A DNA stretch of 64,000 nucleotides. Origin: Chamaelirium japonicum (Eukaryota; Streptophyta; Magnoliopsida; Liliales; Melanthiaceae). The notes beneath the pieces were generated by a model. That model did no database searches and was not told the origin of the DNA. It saw only the letters and a program-made list of their open reading frames with translations. The DNA lies in contig OX393549.1 in NCBI GenBank assembly GCA_947650365.1, forward strand, positions 87,379,703 to 87,443,702, in the 5' to 3' direction. The translations under genes and the position numbers were made by a program. Below are positions 12,071 through 23,646 of the stretch, in pieces. Within the stretch, counting starts at the first letter, position 1, and every line of letters begins with the position of its first letter.

Positions 12071-12234
12071 CTAAAGTTGCAGTCGAAAGAGGTGGAGGAA
12101 GCTGCCGTCCAAATGAGGGTAGTTTGGTCCCAAAGAGTTTCAGTGGTCATTTTGGTAAAGCCAAAAGCAACCTGGCCCATTCTCAACAATAGTTGAGAGT
12201 TGGTGGCCATTTCGGTAAAAACCTCTTGAAAATC

Positions 12235-13490
12235 CGCACCCGGTGGGAACTACTATGATGGCCACCCGGCTGGAGCGAACACCAATCACCTTCCGGTCAG
12301 ATCAAAACACAGTCCGCCACCTGACGGTACAAAACACCCTGGCCCCTCCGGCGACAAACCCCTGCACGCCGTGGAAACCACCGCACACCGGCGGACTGTA
12401 GCCTACTGAGTGCTCCGTATGACTCCTGGACGACATCTTAGATTCTTGTGTTAGTTTTAAGTGGGAGGCAGGGGGGAAATTTTCAGCACAACCGTTGTAC
12501 AACCACGGGCCCACTGCCCAGGGGGAGGGCATGGGCGGCACTACCCCCATGTGCTGGGGACTGCTACCCATGTCTCTTGAATCACAGTGGGTCCCGTTGT
12601 ATGATAGGATGGATGTACTGAAAATTTCTGCAAATTAGGGTTAGGTCCTTAACTATTTTGCAATTTAGATGTAGGACACCATAGTTTGCTATATTAGCTG
12701 AGATCCCTACAAGCATACATTCGTCTTAAAAAATATATATATATTAGCCTTCAGGAAGAGTACATTTGTTTCAGAAAGAGTATACATTCTTATGGAGAGA
12801 CTTGAGCTATATTATAAAATTAACATGTCCTGCAGTTAAAAGTCATCTCTCAAAAAGGACTTATGTCAAACTTCCCCTGAAAATTTTCCCCACTGCTTTG
12901 TGTTGACGAGAGGCCTAGCTTGGGCCGGAATTTAGAAAGCCGAGGCCCAAGCCTATATAATTTTTGGGAAATTTTATTCACACCCTAAAATTGCTACATC
13001 TTTGCATCCTCCACTTTCCCGAGGGGGGGGATGTGACAATGACTCGGAGGGGGAGTAGGCGACAATGGCTCGGACGAGGAGGAAGGTTGGGGATGCCGTG
13101 GTGGCTCCGACGATAAGGAAGGTGGGATGTGAAGGGGAGGAAGGAGGGCGGAAGCAGGTCAGGGAGGAAAGTGGGGAATCAGGTGGTGATGAGGGATGGC
13201 AAACTTGTCATTAAGGGTCTTTTTTGCATAATCTCACTTTGTGTCATGTTCTTTTGTCCAACGTCACAAGTAAATAAATTTTTTAAATTCATTTTTTTTA
13301 TAGTTTGGTGGCATATTAGAGTTTAAGTAAAATTGGTCGATCATTTATTGCCCACCAAGGGTGAGAAGGCTGGGATGGCGCCCGGTGGCGAAGCAGAGAA
13401 ATTATTTTTTAAAAGATTCGGGTCCCATCACTGTATGGGTGCGAATAGAAGGAACCCCGCCCCCGAGCTCCCAGGGCCTCACACGACGAT
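12235..13490. other. Unassigned intergenic DNA with one small foldback
   Basis: An inverted pair, gaaattttcagcaca near 12476 and tgtactgaaaatttc near 12613, brackets about 150 bp and may be a small inverted-repeat element. The rest has no recognisable gene; the short open frames do not resemble known proteins. Confidence 0.4.
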
Positions 13491-13700
13491 ATGTTTTTTA
13501 TCAGCCACGAAGATATCACTGTAGCTGCTACAATGTGAGTACTTTTACTATAAAATTGAGTACTGTTGCCACAGTGATTTTACTATAGCAACGTGTTTTT
13601 TAGCAGCCACGATGGAATCACTATAGCTGTGACAGTGATTTTACTATAGTTGCTATAGTAAAATCACTGTAGTAGCTATATTGTTCACACACTAAGTCTT
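13490..13700. repeat. Palindromic repeat family, copy 1
   Basis: Motifs gctacagtgattttactatagcaac and their reverse complements alternate over about 200 bp, giving several overlapping hairpins. A related copy lies at 46385-46640. It is probably a non-autonomous foldback element. Confidence 0.6.
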
Positions 13701-13913
13701 GAAACTATACGTTTTGTAGGGATCGAGTGAAGTTATATATAGATAATGATAGTTTGATAAATTCGGTAACTTAACCATGGCTATTTTAGTCTTTTATTAA
13801 CCAAAAGAACCGTTGCAATTAATATGCTGAAATATGGACCTAGGCTTAGAGGAAAAGATTGTCGGAACCTATCCTAAAATGAAACCCTTAAAAAGGACTG
13901 TTTGCAATCCGCC

Positions 13914-13918
<5 letters not shown>

Positions 13919-13987
<69 letters not shown>
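13919..13987. repeat. (GA)n microsatellite
   Basis: About 34 uninterrupted GA dinucleotides. Confidence 0.98.
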
Positions 13988-13988
<1 letters not shown>

Positions 13989-14246
13989 CTAAAATAAATC
14001 AGGCCCCACTATAAATTTTGAACCCCTAGTCTATTTGATCTCTTGCTGCACTCTTTTTTATTTTATATTAGATTTTTATATACTAGTTATTATCACTTAA
14101 AAGGATGGATACAGACATCCACATTGTTGCGGCAAAACTTGCCTCTCTTTTGCAATTATAAATTAAAATGGAAAAAAATAAAATAGAAGTAGGATCAAAT
14201 ATAATTTAGTTGAAGCTAATGCTATGGCTAAAATTGAAATAATTAT

Positions 14247-14614
14247 TACGAAGAACCCAGACCCATGGATACCCGGCTCCTCACAAAATCGGCTTGTAAG
14301 GAAAGGTCCAAGACGGGTATATAAATCGCCCATCACCCGCTCCCATTACCGATGTGGGACTAACCTATGTGAGGCATAACCATCTCAACACCCACTCTCA
14401 CATGGGACACTCGTGGCAAGCGCACTATCAGGAGGATCGGAGCTTCCGGAGCGGGTTTGGCTCTGCTAACATGTGAAGAAGCCAGACCCTTAGATACCCA
14501 CCTCCTCACAAAACCGACTTATAATGGGAGGTCAAGGCGGGTATATAAACGACCGATCACCAGCTTCCATTATCGATGTGGGACTAACCAGTGTGAGGCA
14601 TGACCATCTCAACA
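14247..14614 (-). mobile_element. TRIM-type LTR element, second copy of the family
   Basis: Two direct repeats of about 144 and 143 bp (14247-14390 and 14472-14614) flank 81 bp. On the minus strand each runs tgttgagatgg to ttcaca or a worn form of it, followed by a tRNA-Met-type primer site and preceded by a purine tract. It matches the younger copy at 55885-56244. Non-coding. LTR divergence is clearly higher than in that copy, and I see no clean target duplication. It is a structurally recognisable old fossil. Confidence 0.85.
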
Positions 14615-16190
14615 AATACAAGTAGGGAATCTAATCCATTTGTCAACATATATTACATACATGTATTGCCAATTCTGTCACCGTAGATTACATCACAAAA
14701 TAGCTACGCGCTTGAAACGGTAGACGACTATATGCCATAAATCCAATAAAATGAAAATACTTTATGTATAGCAATCTCAATAAATTATTTGCAGTCTGAA
14801 ATTTTATGAGTCTCTCTGGACCAATCATTTTAGTTTCTTAGGGTTGAAGGAACCAATTTATTTTAATTACATTTTTTTTTTTATATTTGTTAATATGGCA
14901 TGCGATATCGTCAACAGGCGAGCCGAACATGTATGCAGGTTGGGAAGAGGCCTCGCGCTTATTTCGGCTCATCAGCTTGTTGCTCCTCGTTCGATGAAAA
15001 GAACCCCGCTCAAAAGACTAAGATGCCAATTCTGAACAAATGCTTGCAGTGATTGGGTCAGTGTCGAAACCGGTGCGCTAATGATCTCGTGATTAGAATT
15101 TCATTAAGTGACTCAACTTCTAACCTGGTGCCACGATTAGTATGATCGAGAGGTGCCGATCAACTGTTTCGGTCGCTGTAACGATCTTCTCATCTGATGG
15201 AGTGCATCGAGTATGACCTGCCTGTAAAATATTCTTCGCAAATGGGGAAGATGATTTGATTATTCTTGGATGTTATCATTAAATTATACTTAGAAAAATT
15301 GACAATGGTGGTCTTGATGGCTCGAAGAATCCAATTGACGTCTGTTCTTTCATTTTCATCCCTTATGTTTCAGTATGAACGACCTGAAGCTGCTCTCTAG
15401 GAGATGAGAGGTCTATCTTCTGTGTGTTTTTTGTAGATTGGCTAGCTACAGAGATAAAAACCGTTATTTCCGGTCCCAAGCCCGGATGATCGAGAAAGGT
15501 TGAGGGTTGATGTTAGGTTGAAAGCCGGTCGTAAAAAGCCAACTCAAACTATGAAATGGATCTTAATTCGATAAACATTAATGTTACGTCTTCGCCCGGA
15601 CGTAGCACGGAGAAGCTAGGAGCTAGTGGGTTGATGGTTAAAAGGAAGGGTATTTATGTGGGTGATCGGGGTTCAAGTCTTATCTTCGGTAGTTTTTTCT
15701 TTCTTGTGGCGAGAAGGGATTCATAAAGCCGACCTCAAGTAGATAGGACATGGCTTGATAGTTATGGTTATGGCTTGCTAGAGAGAGAATATAAGAAGAA
15801 TCAGATAAGCATTACAAAAACAAATGTCTTTGTCTCTCTAAATTTTGGAATCATTGGTTTCATATGGATTGCGATAACGATCGAAGTCCAAAATCTAGGC
15901 TCCAATCAAGGACTTGCATGCCATACATACGATAAAACGGCCGTTACATGTACCAATTGTAATTTCAGTCCTATAATCATACTTAACCTGCCGTACGTAC
16001 CATAACTTCAATCAATACTAAATTTTTTTCGCACTTGCAGCCAATAATCGAGGTCCCCGTCTCTTTCGTAGATTGCAGCCACATCTTGTTTGATCGAATG
16101 ATTAGATACCCTTTTGGGGCCAGTTTCAAGGAAGTGATTAGGATAAATCTTGCATATTATTTTGTTTTCGGAGTCGATGGTTTTGCAGAG
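14615..16190. other. Unassigned intergenic DNA
   Basis: Nothing recognisable is seen. Open frames up to 81 codons occur (for example 16035-16280) but lack family features. Confidence 0.4.
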
Positions 16191-16500
16191 AGAACGATTT
16201 TGTTCACCGTCCTGATATGTGGTGAAGCATTACCTTCCGATACGAACCACCGAATGCATATGATGATACGAGACTGGTGACGTATGGATGTCACCGATGG
16301 TGTATGATGTTTATCCAATGATGCGCATCCGATGGTTCACATTGGAAGGTAATGCTTCACCACCTATCAGGACAGGGAACAAAATCACTCTCTTCCGTCA
16401 GCCCGATTGATGTGGCAGAGTGCAACTAGTGGTGTAAAAGACTTAAATGTCGCTAGTGGGTTTCAGCAACCAGTTGCACGCTGCCATGTCAATCGGGCCC
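16190..16500. repeat. Pair of foldback repeats
   Basis: Two inverted pairs lie end to end. The first is gattttgttc...gtggtgaagcattacc (16193-16240) against ggtaatgcttcaccacc...gaacaaaatc (16345-16387). The second is cccgattgatgtggcag plus agtgcaact (16402-16428) against agttgcac plus gccatgtcaatcggg (16471-16498). Both look like non-autonomous inverted-repeat elements. Confidence 0.7.
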
Positions 16501-16521
16501 CCCCCCCCCCCCCCCCCCCCC

Positions 16522-16555
<34 letters not shown>

Positions 16556-16556
16556 T
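16499..16556. repeat. Compound microsatellite (C)n(TC)n(AC)n
   Basis: About 22 C residues are followed by (TC)n and then (AC)n. It abuts the foldback on its left. Confidence 0.97.
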
Positions 16557-18119
16557 ATGGATGGATATGCTATAGTTACATTAGAGCCATTCAGAATTTG
16601 AAATATCTCATCAAAGAGCATAGTCCTTTTTTTTTTTTCTTTAATGCAATTAAGAGCACAAAATTGCATTAAAGAAAAATAATACATTCTCAAAAAAAGA
16701 ATACTTACAGTTTGTAGAAAGGGAAAATTTTCTAAGTACCAAATGTATTAGTCGTTACTAATACATATGCATTACTAGTTACTAATGTATAGAGAGATAA
16801 AATATAATGTATAGATAAAGGAAATATGTTACTCCGAACTTTCATTTAACTGCTCTCAACTATTGTATTAGCCGTTACTAATATATGCATTTAAAAAAAA
16901 ATCGGCAGGTGTCCCAAAGCCTTTCGGGCAACGTCCCATTTCAGGCTTGGACTAATCCCTCCGCAAGTGAAGCCCGATCCACTCGGGAAATCCCATTTCA
17001 ATCCTGCGTAAATCAAGGGAAAGGAGGGAGAAAGAATAAAGGGGGACTTAGTAAGAGGTCCATGACCAAGAGATCATTTTAACGGGAAGGACATCAACAA
17101 GATGGTGTTGCATCAGGTCCCTCCAAACCTGGTGCAACCCCCCCGCTGCCCTTCCCTGCCGCCACTGCCGGACCTAATCGAACCCCCCGCCCCCCCCCCC
17201 CGCCGCCGCCGTCGGCGGCGGATCTAACCGAACCCCCTCCCCCTGGCCGGCCGGACCTAATCTACAGGCCATGGGATGAACCCTAGACCTAGGGAGTTCA
17301 ACTGAACCACCTCGCCGCCGCCGCCGGAGCTGCTCCGGGGGTTGTCGAGGTCGGGGGGGGGTCAAGGTCGGGGTCGTCTAGGTCCGAGTCGAGGTCACCC
17401 TCATCGGTGTCGAGGTCGGGGCCGCCGGAGCTGTGGGAAAAAAAGGTCGAGGTCGAGATCGGGTTTACCGCAGGGATCTTAGGCAAAATGAAAGTGATGG
17501 GAGGTCTTGTAGGCGGAATAGATCTGTTTCTAGGGACTTTAGGCACATTAACCAAGAATAAATCTCTTAGCGCACCACTTACGTCATGTATTTCGTGTGG
17601 GCTCTACAAAGGCCTGATAGTTGACACTTTATACTTTATCTCTCGATGAGGCACCCGCTACATGCTATGGTGGTATGTGAGCCCATCTGGCCACCCAAGT
17701 GTAAGAATTTTCAATAGGTCGGCCTATATAGATCATTCATCAGGCGTTGTAGACCGTCGGATTAAGATTGAGCAGTGTCACTCTGGCCAAATAAGATTTG
17801 ATTGTGTCATGTGCATAACCAGGCCTGAGCACATCTCATAGTGCACTTGGGATCGTGTTGGTGTATATATTTAAGTTTAGGTCAGACCTAAGTATATAGA
17901 AGCGATTTATGGGACTCAGTAGGTCTCCTAGTCACGATGGCTGACTAGAGATCAGGGTTTACCTATAAGTATGATTGTAGTTCCCTCTCGACCCAAACGA
18001 CGTCCCACGTACTCCACTTATGCATCCCATCATGTGGGAGATTCGACATGGATCTTATACGGCTTGGAGCAAAAGGCAACAGTTGTAGGCCTCTCCACAT
18101 TAAGGATCTCTCTTGTTCA
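16557..18119. other. Unassigned intergenic DNA
   Basis: A GC-rich, CG-containing stretch at 17130-17430 gives proline- and arginine-rich open frames on the minus strand with no known family signature. The region 17700-17990 resembles LTR-type sequence in composition but has no identifiable ends. No gene is supported. Confidence 0.35.
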
Positions 18120-18350
18120 TTATTAGTGCATGCTAGTGCCTGTTGGCACTGCAGCGGGCCGTCTTCGGTGACAACACACCTGTCGGCACTGCAATGGGCC
18201 GCCTTCGGCGTCAACATATTTGAACGTCTTCGGTAACAAAACACTTTTGATGACAACGCTGACATTCATAGGGACACCCATTTCCTCGCCCGTGCCGATT
18301 GGCACGAAGTGGGCACCTTCGATGCGACCAACTCTCCCTCCCCCTATAAT
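18120..18350. repeat. Composite repeat segment, copy A
   Basis: It contains gcctgttggcactgcagcggg, a run of ttcgg(t/c) motifs and gtgccgattggcac, then a pyrimidine tract. The same order is found at 18604-18925 and 20698-20925. Confidence 0.75.
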
Positions 18351-18603
18351 CGATCAATCACAGTTGTCTCTGTTCGAACGGATTCCTTGAGATCGACCCA
18401 ATGGTTTGGGGTGGCTGAAATTTTAGTATGCGGGTTGATAGCCGTTGATGCGAACAACGATTACGGGATGAACAGTCAGGTTTAGTGCAATTTCAATGGG
18501 CCAGTATTTTAGGGGTTTAGTGCAATTTAAATGGGTTGAGATTTGAAACCAATGAGAGATCGTGCGTTGATTTTTGAACGAATGATTAAATCTATTCGAT
18601 TCA

Positions 18604-18925
18604 TTTTTGTCCAGTCAACTTTTTTGTTCCATTTTGTCTAGTCAGCACAAAACCGACATCCCTTGTTATATAAACTAGTGCATGCCTGTGCCTGTCGGCA
18701 CTACAGCGGGCAGCCTTCGGCAACAACACAACTGTCAGCAATGCAGCGGACAGCCTTTGGCGGCAAGACACCCCCCGGGCATCACCACCCCCACCCCCAC
18801 CGTTGTATGCGACGACAACACACCTGACCGCATTCGGCATGCCCATGCCGATTGGCATGATGCGGGAGCCTTCGGTACGACCAACCAACCCCACCTCCCC
18901 TACCCTCGGGGGGAGAAAGGGAGAG
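18604..18925. repeat. Composite repeat segment, copy B
   Basis: It begins gttccattttgtctagtcag plus acaaaaccgacatccc, followed by the gtcggcactacagcggg block and the gccgattggcatga block. A GA-rich tract follows. It marks the left end of the larger duplicated unit described in the findings. Confidence 0.8.
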
Positions 18926-19056
18926 AGAGAGACCACGGGGAAAAGAGAGAGAGTGGGTAAGAGAGTAGGGCTGTCTCGATAGAAACTGAGGCCTAAGGCG
19001 AAAATTCTAAATGGGGCCTTTTTATATTTATTTTTTCATAATGGGTCGGACCTAAG

Positions 19057-19068
<12 letters not shown>

Positions 19069-19131
<63 letters not shown>
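19069..19131. repeat. (GA)n microsatellite truncating a hAT copy
   Basis: About 31 GA dinucleotides occupy the place where the 5' end of the next hAT-type element should be. Confidence 0.95.
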
Positions 19132-19135
<4 letters not shown>

Positions 19136-19503
19136 CGTTTAACTAATCGTGTCGTGTCTAGACCCTAAACCCGTACCCGACCCGCTTATAAATAGGCAGA
19201 CTCGATAAGACCCGTTTACTACACGGGTCTATTCAGTTGACCCGATCCGACCCAATCCGACACAACCTAACCTGACCCGATAAGACCCGTTGGTACTATA
19301 TACTATAGTATCGGATTGCGGGTAGACCCAACCCGACACGACCCATTGAATTTTAAATGGGCCTTCCCGGGTCTACTGTGTCCAGACCCTAAACTCGGAC
19401 CCGGCCTGTTTATTAAACTGTCTACCGTGATGACCCGAACCCGTTTAACCCAGACCTGCTAACTTCGTGTCAGGTCGTGACGGGTCCAGAATTGCCAGCC
19501 CTA
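19132..19503. mobile_element. hAT-type non-autonomous element, 5' end lost
   Basis: The right end ttgccagcccta is present, followed by gccttagg, the same flank as the copy ending at 22468. The interior is the gggtcgggtc/acccgaccc-rich sequence of the family. The left end is replaced by a GA tract. Confidence 0.75.
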
Positions 19504-19545
19504 GCCTTAGGCGGCTGCCTACAACTGCCTCACTATTAGGCCAGG

Positions 19546-20690
19546 CTTGGAAGAGAGAGAGAGAGAGTGAGATCGTGTGGAAGAGAGAGATTGTAGGGAA
19601 GAGAGAGAGGGAGAGTTAGAGAGAGGGTGCGAGAGACAGATGAGAGAGAGAAGGGCAGCGAGAGCGAGAGACGGGGAGAGAGATCGAAGAGAGAGATACA
19701 GAGAGAGAGAAAGAGATTGTGGGGAAGAGAGATCGGATAGTGAGAAAGAAATCGCGGATAGATAAAGAGAGAAAATCAGGGGGGGTGAGAGAGAGATCGA
19801 GAGAGAGAGAACTGGGAAGAAGGAGAGAGAGAGATTGGGGGGAGAGAGAGATACAGGGGGGAGAGAGAAATAGATCGTGGAGAGAGAAAGATACTGAGAG
19901 AGAGAGTGAAAAAGAGATCGTGGAGAGAGAGAAAGAGAGAGAGAGAGAAAATCGAGGAGAGAGAAAGAGAGAGGGAGAGCCGGGGGGAGAGAGAGACCGA
20001 GAGAGAACGGGAGAGTGAAAAAATCGAGGAGAGAGAAAGAAGAGAGAGAGAGAGGGCCGGGGGAGAGAAAAAGACCGAGAGAGAACAAAGAGAGCGAGGG
20101 AGGGAGAGAGAGAACCAGGGAGAGAGAGGAGAGAGAGAGCTGGGGAGAGAGAGAAAGATACGGAGAGAAAGAAATACGGGGAGAGGGAGAGATCCCGGAA
20201 GAGAGAGAGAGTGCAGGGGGGGAGTGAGAGACCAAGAGAATGGAAAGAGTGAGAGAGGGAGAGAGAGAGAATCGAGGAGAGATAGGAGAGAGAGAGAGCC
20301 GGGGAGAGAGAGATACGGAAAGAGAGAGAGAGAGAGAAATACTGGGAGAGAAAAATCTGGGGAAGAAGAGAGGGAACGACTGGAGAGCGAGAGAGATAGC
20401 CGGGGGGGAGAGAGATACGAAGAGAGAGAAATACAAGAAAAGAGAGAGAGAGAGATCCAGGAAGAGAGAGAGAGAGAGCCAGGGGGAGAGAGAGAGACTA
20501 AGAGAGAATGGAGAGAGCGAGAGAGGGAGAGAGAACGGGGGGGGGGGGGAGAGAGCCGGGGAGAGAGAGATACGGAGAGAGAGAGAGAGAGAAATACGGG
20601 GAGAGAGAGAGATCCGGAAAGAGAGAGAGAGAGAGAGAGGGAAAAATAGGGGGAAGAAGAGAGGGAACGACTGTGATCACGAGAGAATTT
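19546..20690. repeat. 1.1-kb polypurine tract, tract 1
   Basis: The plus strand is almost entirely A and G (gagagaga, gggga, gaaaga mixtures), with rare c or t. Long open frames on both strands (RERERER or SLSLSPS types, up to 305 codons) come from this composition and have no domain features. It ends at gaacgactgtgatcacgagag. Confidence 0.95.
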
Positions 20691-20697
20691 TGTCTGG

Positions 20698-20925
20698 TCA
20701 GCATTTGGTTCCTTTTTGTCTAGTCAACACAAAACCGCCGTCCTATCGGCACTGCAGCGGGCCTCCTTCGACGGTAAGACACTCCCTGAGCATCACCACC
20801 CCCACCTTCACCATCGTATGCGGCGACAACACACCTGATCACCTTCGGCATGCCCGTGCCGATTGGCATGAAACGGGACCAACCAACCCCCCACCCCCTA
20901 ACCCCGAGGGGCAAAGAGAGAGGGA
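20698..20925. repeat. Composite repeat segment, copy C
   Basis: It matches copy B in order: ttttgtctagtca plus acacaaaaccg, atcggcactgcagcggg, then gtgccgattggcatga, then a gggagaga tract. This is the start of the second copy of the large tandem unit. Confidence 0.8.
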
Positions 20926-20936
20926 GAGAGAGAGAG

Positions 20937-21170
<234 letters not shown>

Positions 21171-21268
21171 TGGTGGGTGTGGGCTGAGAGGCTGCCGGGC
21201 GTGAGCAATGCCACCAACTTGCCAGGCCGTTTTGGTAGCCATTTAGCATGGGCACCAACACAGACACG

Positions 21269-21328
<60 letters not shown>

Positions 21329-21420
21329 CTAGATAGGGGCTATGTGCTGAGAGTTGCCGGTCGTCGGATCGTGAGCACAAACTCATCGGGGCAGTCTGGT
21401 CGCCGGTTTGCATGAGCACT

Positions 21421-21495
<75 letters not shown>

Positions 21496-21614
21496 GTATG
21501 GGGGGCTGTGGGCTAAGAGACTGTCATTTGTGAGTGCTGAGTGCTCACCAACTTGCCGGGCCGATTTGGTCGCTGGTTAGCACCATCACACACACACACA
21601 CACACACACACTGC

Positions 21615-21660
<46 letters not shown>

Positions 21661-21735
21661 CCTCGGAGCTGTGGGCGGTCCGCTGAGAGAGAGAGAGAGG
21701 AGCCTCGGAGCTGTGGGCGGTCCGCTGTAGGGTGG
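21171..21735. repeat. Diverged tandem units separated by dinucleotide tracts
   Basis: Three related units of about 95-100 bp begin near 21175, 21328 and 21490 (ggctgtgggctgagag, then ttgccgg and gtttggtcgc-type motifs). They are followed by (GA)n, (GA)n and (CA)n(GA)n respectively. At 21657-21725 a 37-bp segment, gaggagcctcggagctgtgg plus gcggtccgctg, occurs twice. Confidence 0.8.
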
Positions 21736-22015
21736 GTCGTCGCTGCAATGAGGTCGAGTCGATTCATCTAACAATCAGAGAGAGGAGGACGCGACATATA
21801 CGATATTTTTTTTCCTTTTTTAGTAACCCATCAAAATTTAGGGCTGATCGCTCTGACAGCTAAAGTTACAAAAATCGCACGAAATATTTTGGTAGGTGTA
21901 ACAACGTTTTTACACGCAGGCCTGTGCAAGAGTTGCACAGTTGTTGGTGTTTTGGGCCTAAATCAATCAAGAAGGCCCATATTTTGGGGGCCTTCTTCCC
22001 AAGTGGAGCCTTAGG

Positions 22016-22468
22016 TTGGGGTGGCAATGGGTCGGTCAAGTTCGTGTCGTGTCTAGTTTTGGGTCATGTCCAAAACCCCTAGACCCGGGCCCGACCCGTT
22101 TTACTAATCGTGTCTAGACCCTAAACCCGTACTCGACACACTTATAAACGGGTAGGCCCGATAAGACCCATTTACCACAAGGGTCTATTCAGTTGACCCG
22201 ATCCGACCCAATCGACTCGACCCAACCTAACTCGATAAGACCCGCTGATACTACATACTATAGTATCGGATTGCGGGTAGACCCGACCAAACCCAACACG
22301 ACCCGTTGAATTTTAAACGGGTCTTCCTAGGTCTACCATGTCCAAACCCTAAACTTTGACCCGACCCATTTAGTAAACGGGTCTACCGTGTCGAACCGAA
22401 CCCATTTAACCCAGACCCGCTAACTTCGTGTCGGGTCTGCCGTGTTGGGTTAATAATTGCCAGCCCTA
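22016..22468. mobile_element. hAT-type non-autonomous element (453 bp)
   Basis: Ends are ttggggtggcaa and ttgccagcccta. Flanks gccttagg (22008-22015) and gccttaag (22469-22476) match at 7 of 8 bases, the 8-bp duplication typical of hAT. No coding capacity. Confidence 0.85.
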
Positions 22469-22514
22469 GCCTTAAGCGACTGCCTTTAGCTGCCTCACTA
22501 TTTGGCTGGGCCTG

Positions 22515-23325
22515 GAAGAGAGACAGAGAGAGATCATGTGGAAGAGAGATATAAAGAGGGATTGTAGGGAAGAGAGAGAGAGGGAGAGTTAGAGAGAGAT
22601 GAGAGAAAATTGGGGAGAGAGAGATCGGAGAGAGAGATTGTGGGGAAGAGAGAAAGAGATCAGAGAGCGAGAAAGAGATCGTGGAGAGATAGATAGAGAG
22701 AGAGAAAACTGAGAGAGAGAGAGAGAGAGAAAACCGGGAGGGGGAGAGAGAGAAAACCGGGAAGAGAGAGAGTCGGGTGGAGAGAGAGAGATCGAGAGAG
22801 AACGGGAGAGAGAGAGAGAATCGGGGAGAAAGAGAGGGAGAGAGACAAAGAGAGATATCTACGAGAGAGAGAGAGAGATACGGGTAGAGAAAGAGAGATA
22901 TGGGGGAGAGAGAGAAAACTGGGGAGGGAGAGAGATTGGGGCAAGAGAGAGAGGGAGAGCCGGGGAGAGAGAGAGAGACCGAGAGAGAACAGGAGAGAGA
23001 GAGAGAGAGAGAGAGAGAGAACCGGGGAGAGAGCTGGGGGGAGAGAGAGAGACTGAGAGAGAACGGGAGAAAGAGAGAGAACCGGGGAGAGAGAGAGAAA
23101 TACGGGGGGAGAGAGAAAGATCCGGGAAGAGAGAGAGAGAGACGGAGAGAGAGAGAGAAAATAGGGGAGAGAGCCGGGGGGAGAGAGAGAGACTGAGAGA
23201 GAACGAGAGAAAGAGAGAGAACCGGGGTGAGAGAGAGAAATACGGGGGGAGAGAGAAAGATCCGGGAAGAGAGAGAGAGACGGAGAGAGAGAGATCGGGG
23301 GAAGAGAGAGAGAGAGGGAACACTG
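22515..23325. repeat. 0.8-kb polypurine tract, tract 2
   Basis: Same composition as tract 1 and same position relative to a hAT copy and a following gtctagtcag segment (23362-23395). Internal direct repeats of roughly 60-130 bp (gggggagagagaga plus ctgagagagaacg) are visible at 22965-23230. No gene. Confidence 0.95.
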
Positions 23326-23339
23326 TGATAGCGAGAGAG

Positions 23340-23646
23340 TTTTATCTATTCAGCTTTTGATTTCTTTTTGTCTAGTCAGCACAAAACCGACGTCTCTTGC
23401 TATATAGATGTCAAGTAAATTCAATCTTTTTAGTCATCGGTCTACATGAGATCTTTTGGGTGGGTTTAAACAATGATCGAGTAGTATTCTATAAGGTGTC
23501 CCGTATCATAAGGTGTCAGGAATGGTGCATGTACAGCCACCGGTCTTGGGTTGAGTGCCATTTATCTATCATTGGATGGCTATGATGAATCAGACTCGCC
23601 ACCTTGCCGTATTGATCATTTCTCTTAAACTATTACCTGACTGGAA
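23340..23646. other. Segment D of the composite repeat, then unassigned DNA
   Basis: Positions 23345-23400 repeat the ttttgtctagtcagcaca plus aaaccgacgtc segment. From 23401 to 23638 I see no gene or repeat. Confidence 0.5.

Larger units (their letters stand above)
10238..12225. mobile_element. Mutator-like foldback element carrying a minisatellite
   Basis: The two ends are perfect inverted repeats of 49 bp (10238-10286 against 12177-12225, starting gaggtttttacc). The 1,988-bp element is flanked by a 9-bp direct duplication ttgaaaatc (10229-10237 and 12226-12234). A 9-bp duplication with long terminal repeats fits the Mutator superfamily. No transposase is encoded. The terminal repeat itself contains a hairpin, tctcaac/gttgaga. 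The interior is an array of atggacgaaaa units that runs forward in the left half and reversed in the right half, so the whole element can fold on itself. Confidence 0.85.

Noticed and set aside
11563-12210. 215-codon lysine-rich frame in the foldback element
   Set aside because: It is produced by the 12-bp minisatellite unit and crosses the terminal inverted repeat; overlapping frames of the same kind exist on the other arm.
17174-17555. Proline-, arginine- and aspartate-rich minus-strand frames
   Set aside because: Low-complexity translation of a GC-rich patch without start context or domain.
19519-20649. Long open frames (up to 305 codons) on both strands in the polypurine tracts
   Set aside because: They are dipeptide-like RE/ER or SL/SP runs forced by GA/CT composition, present in several frames at once, with no domain.
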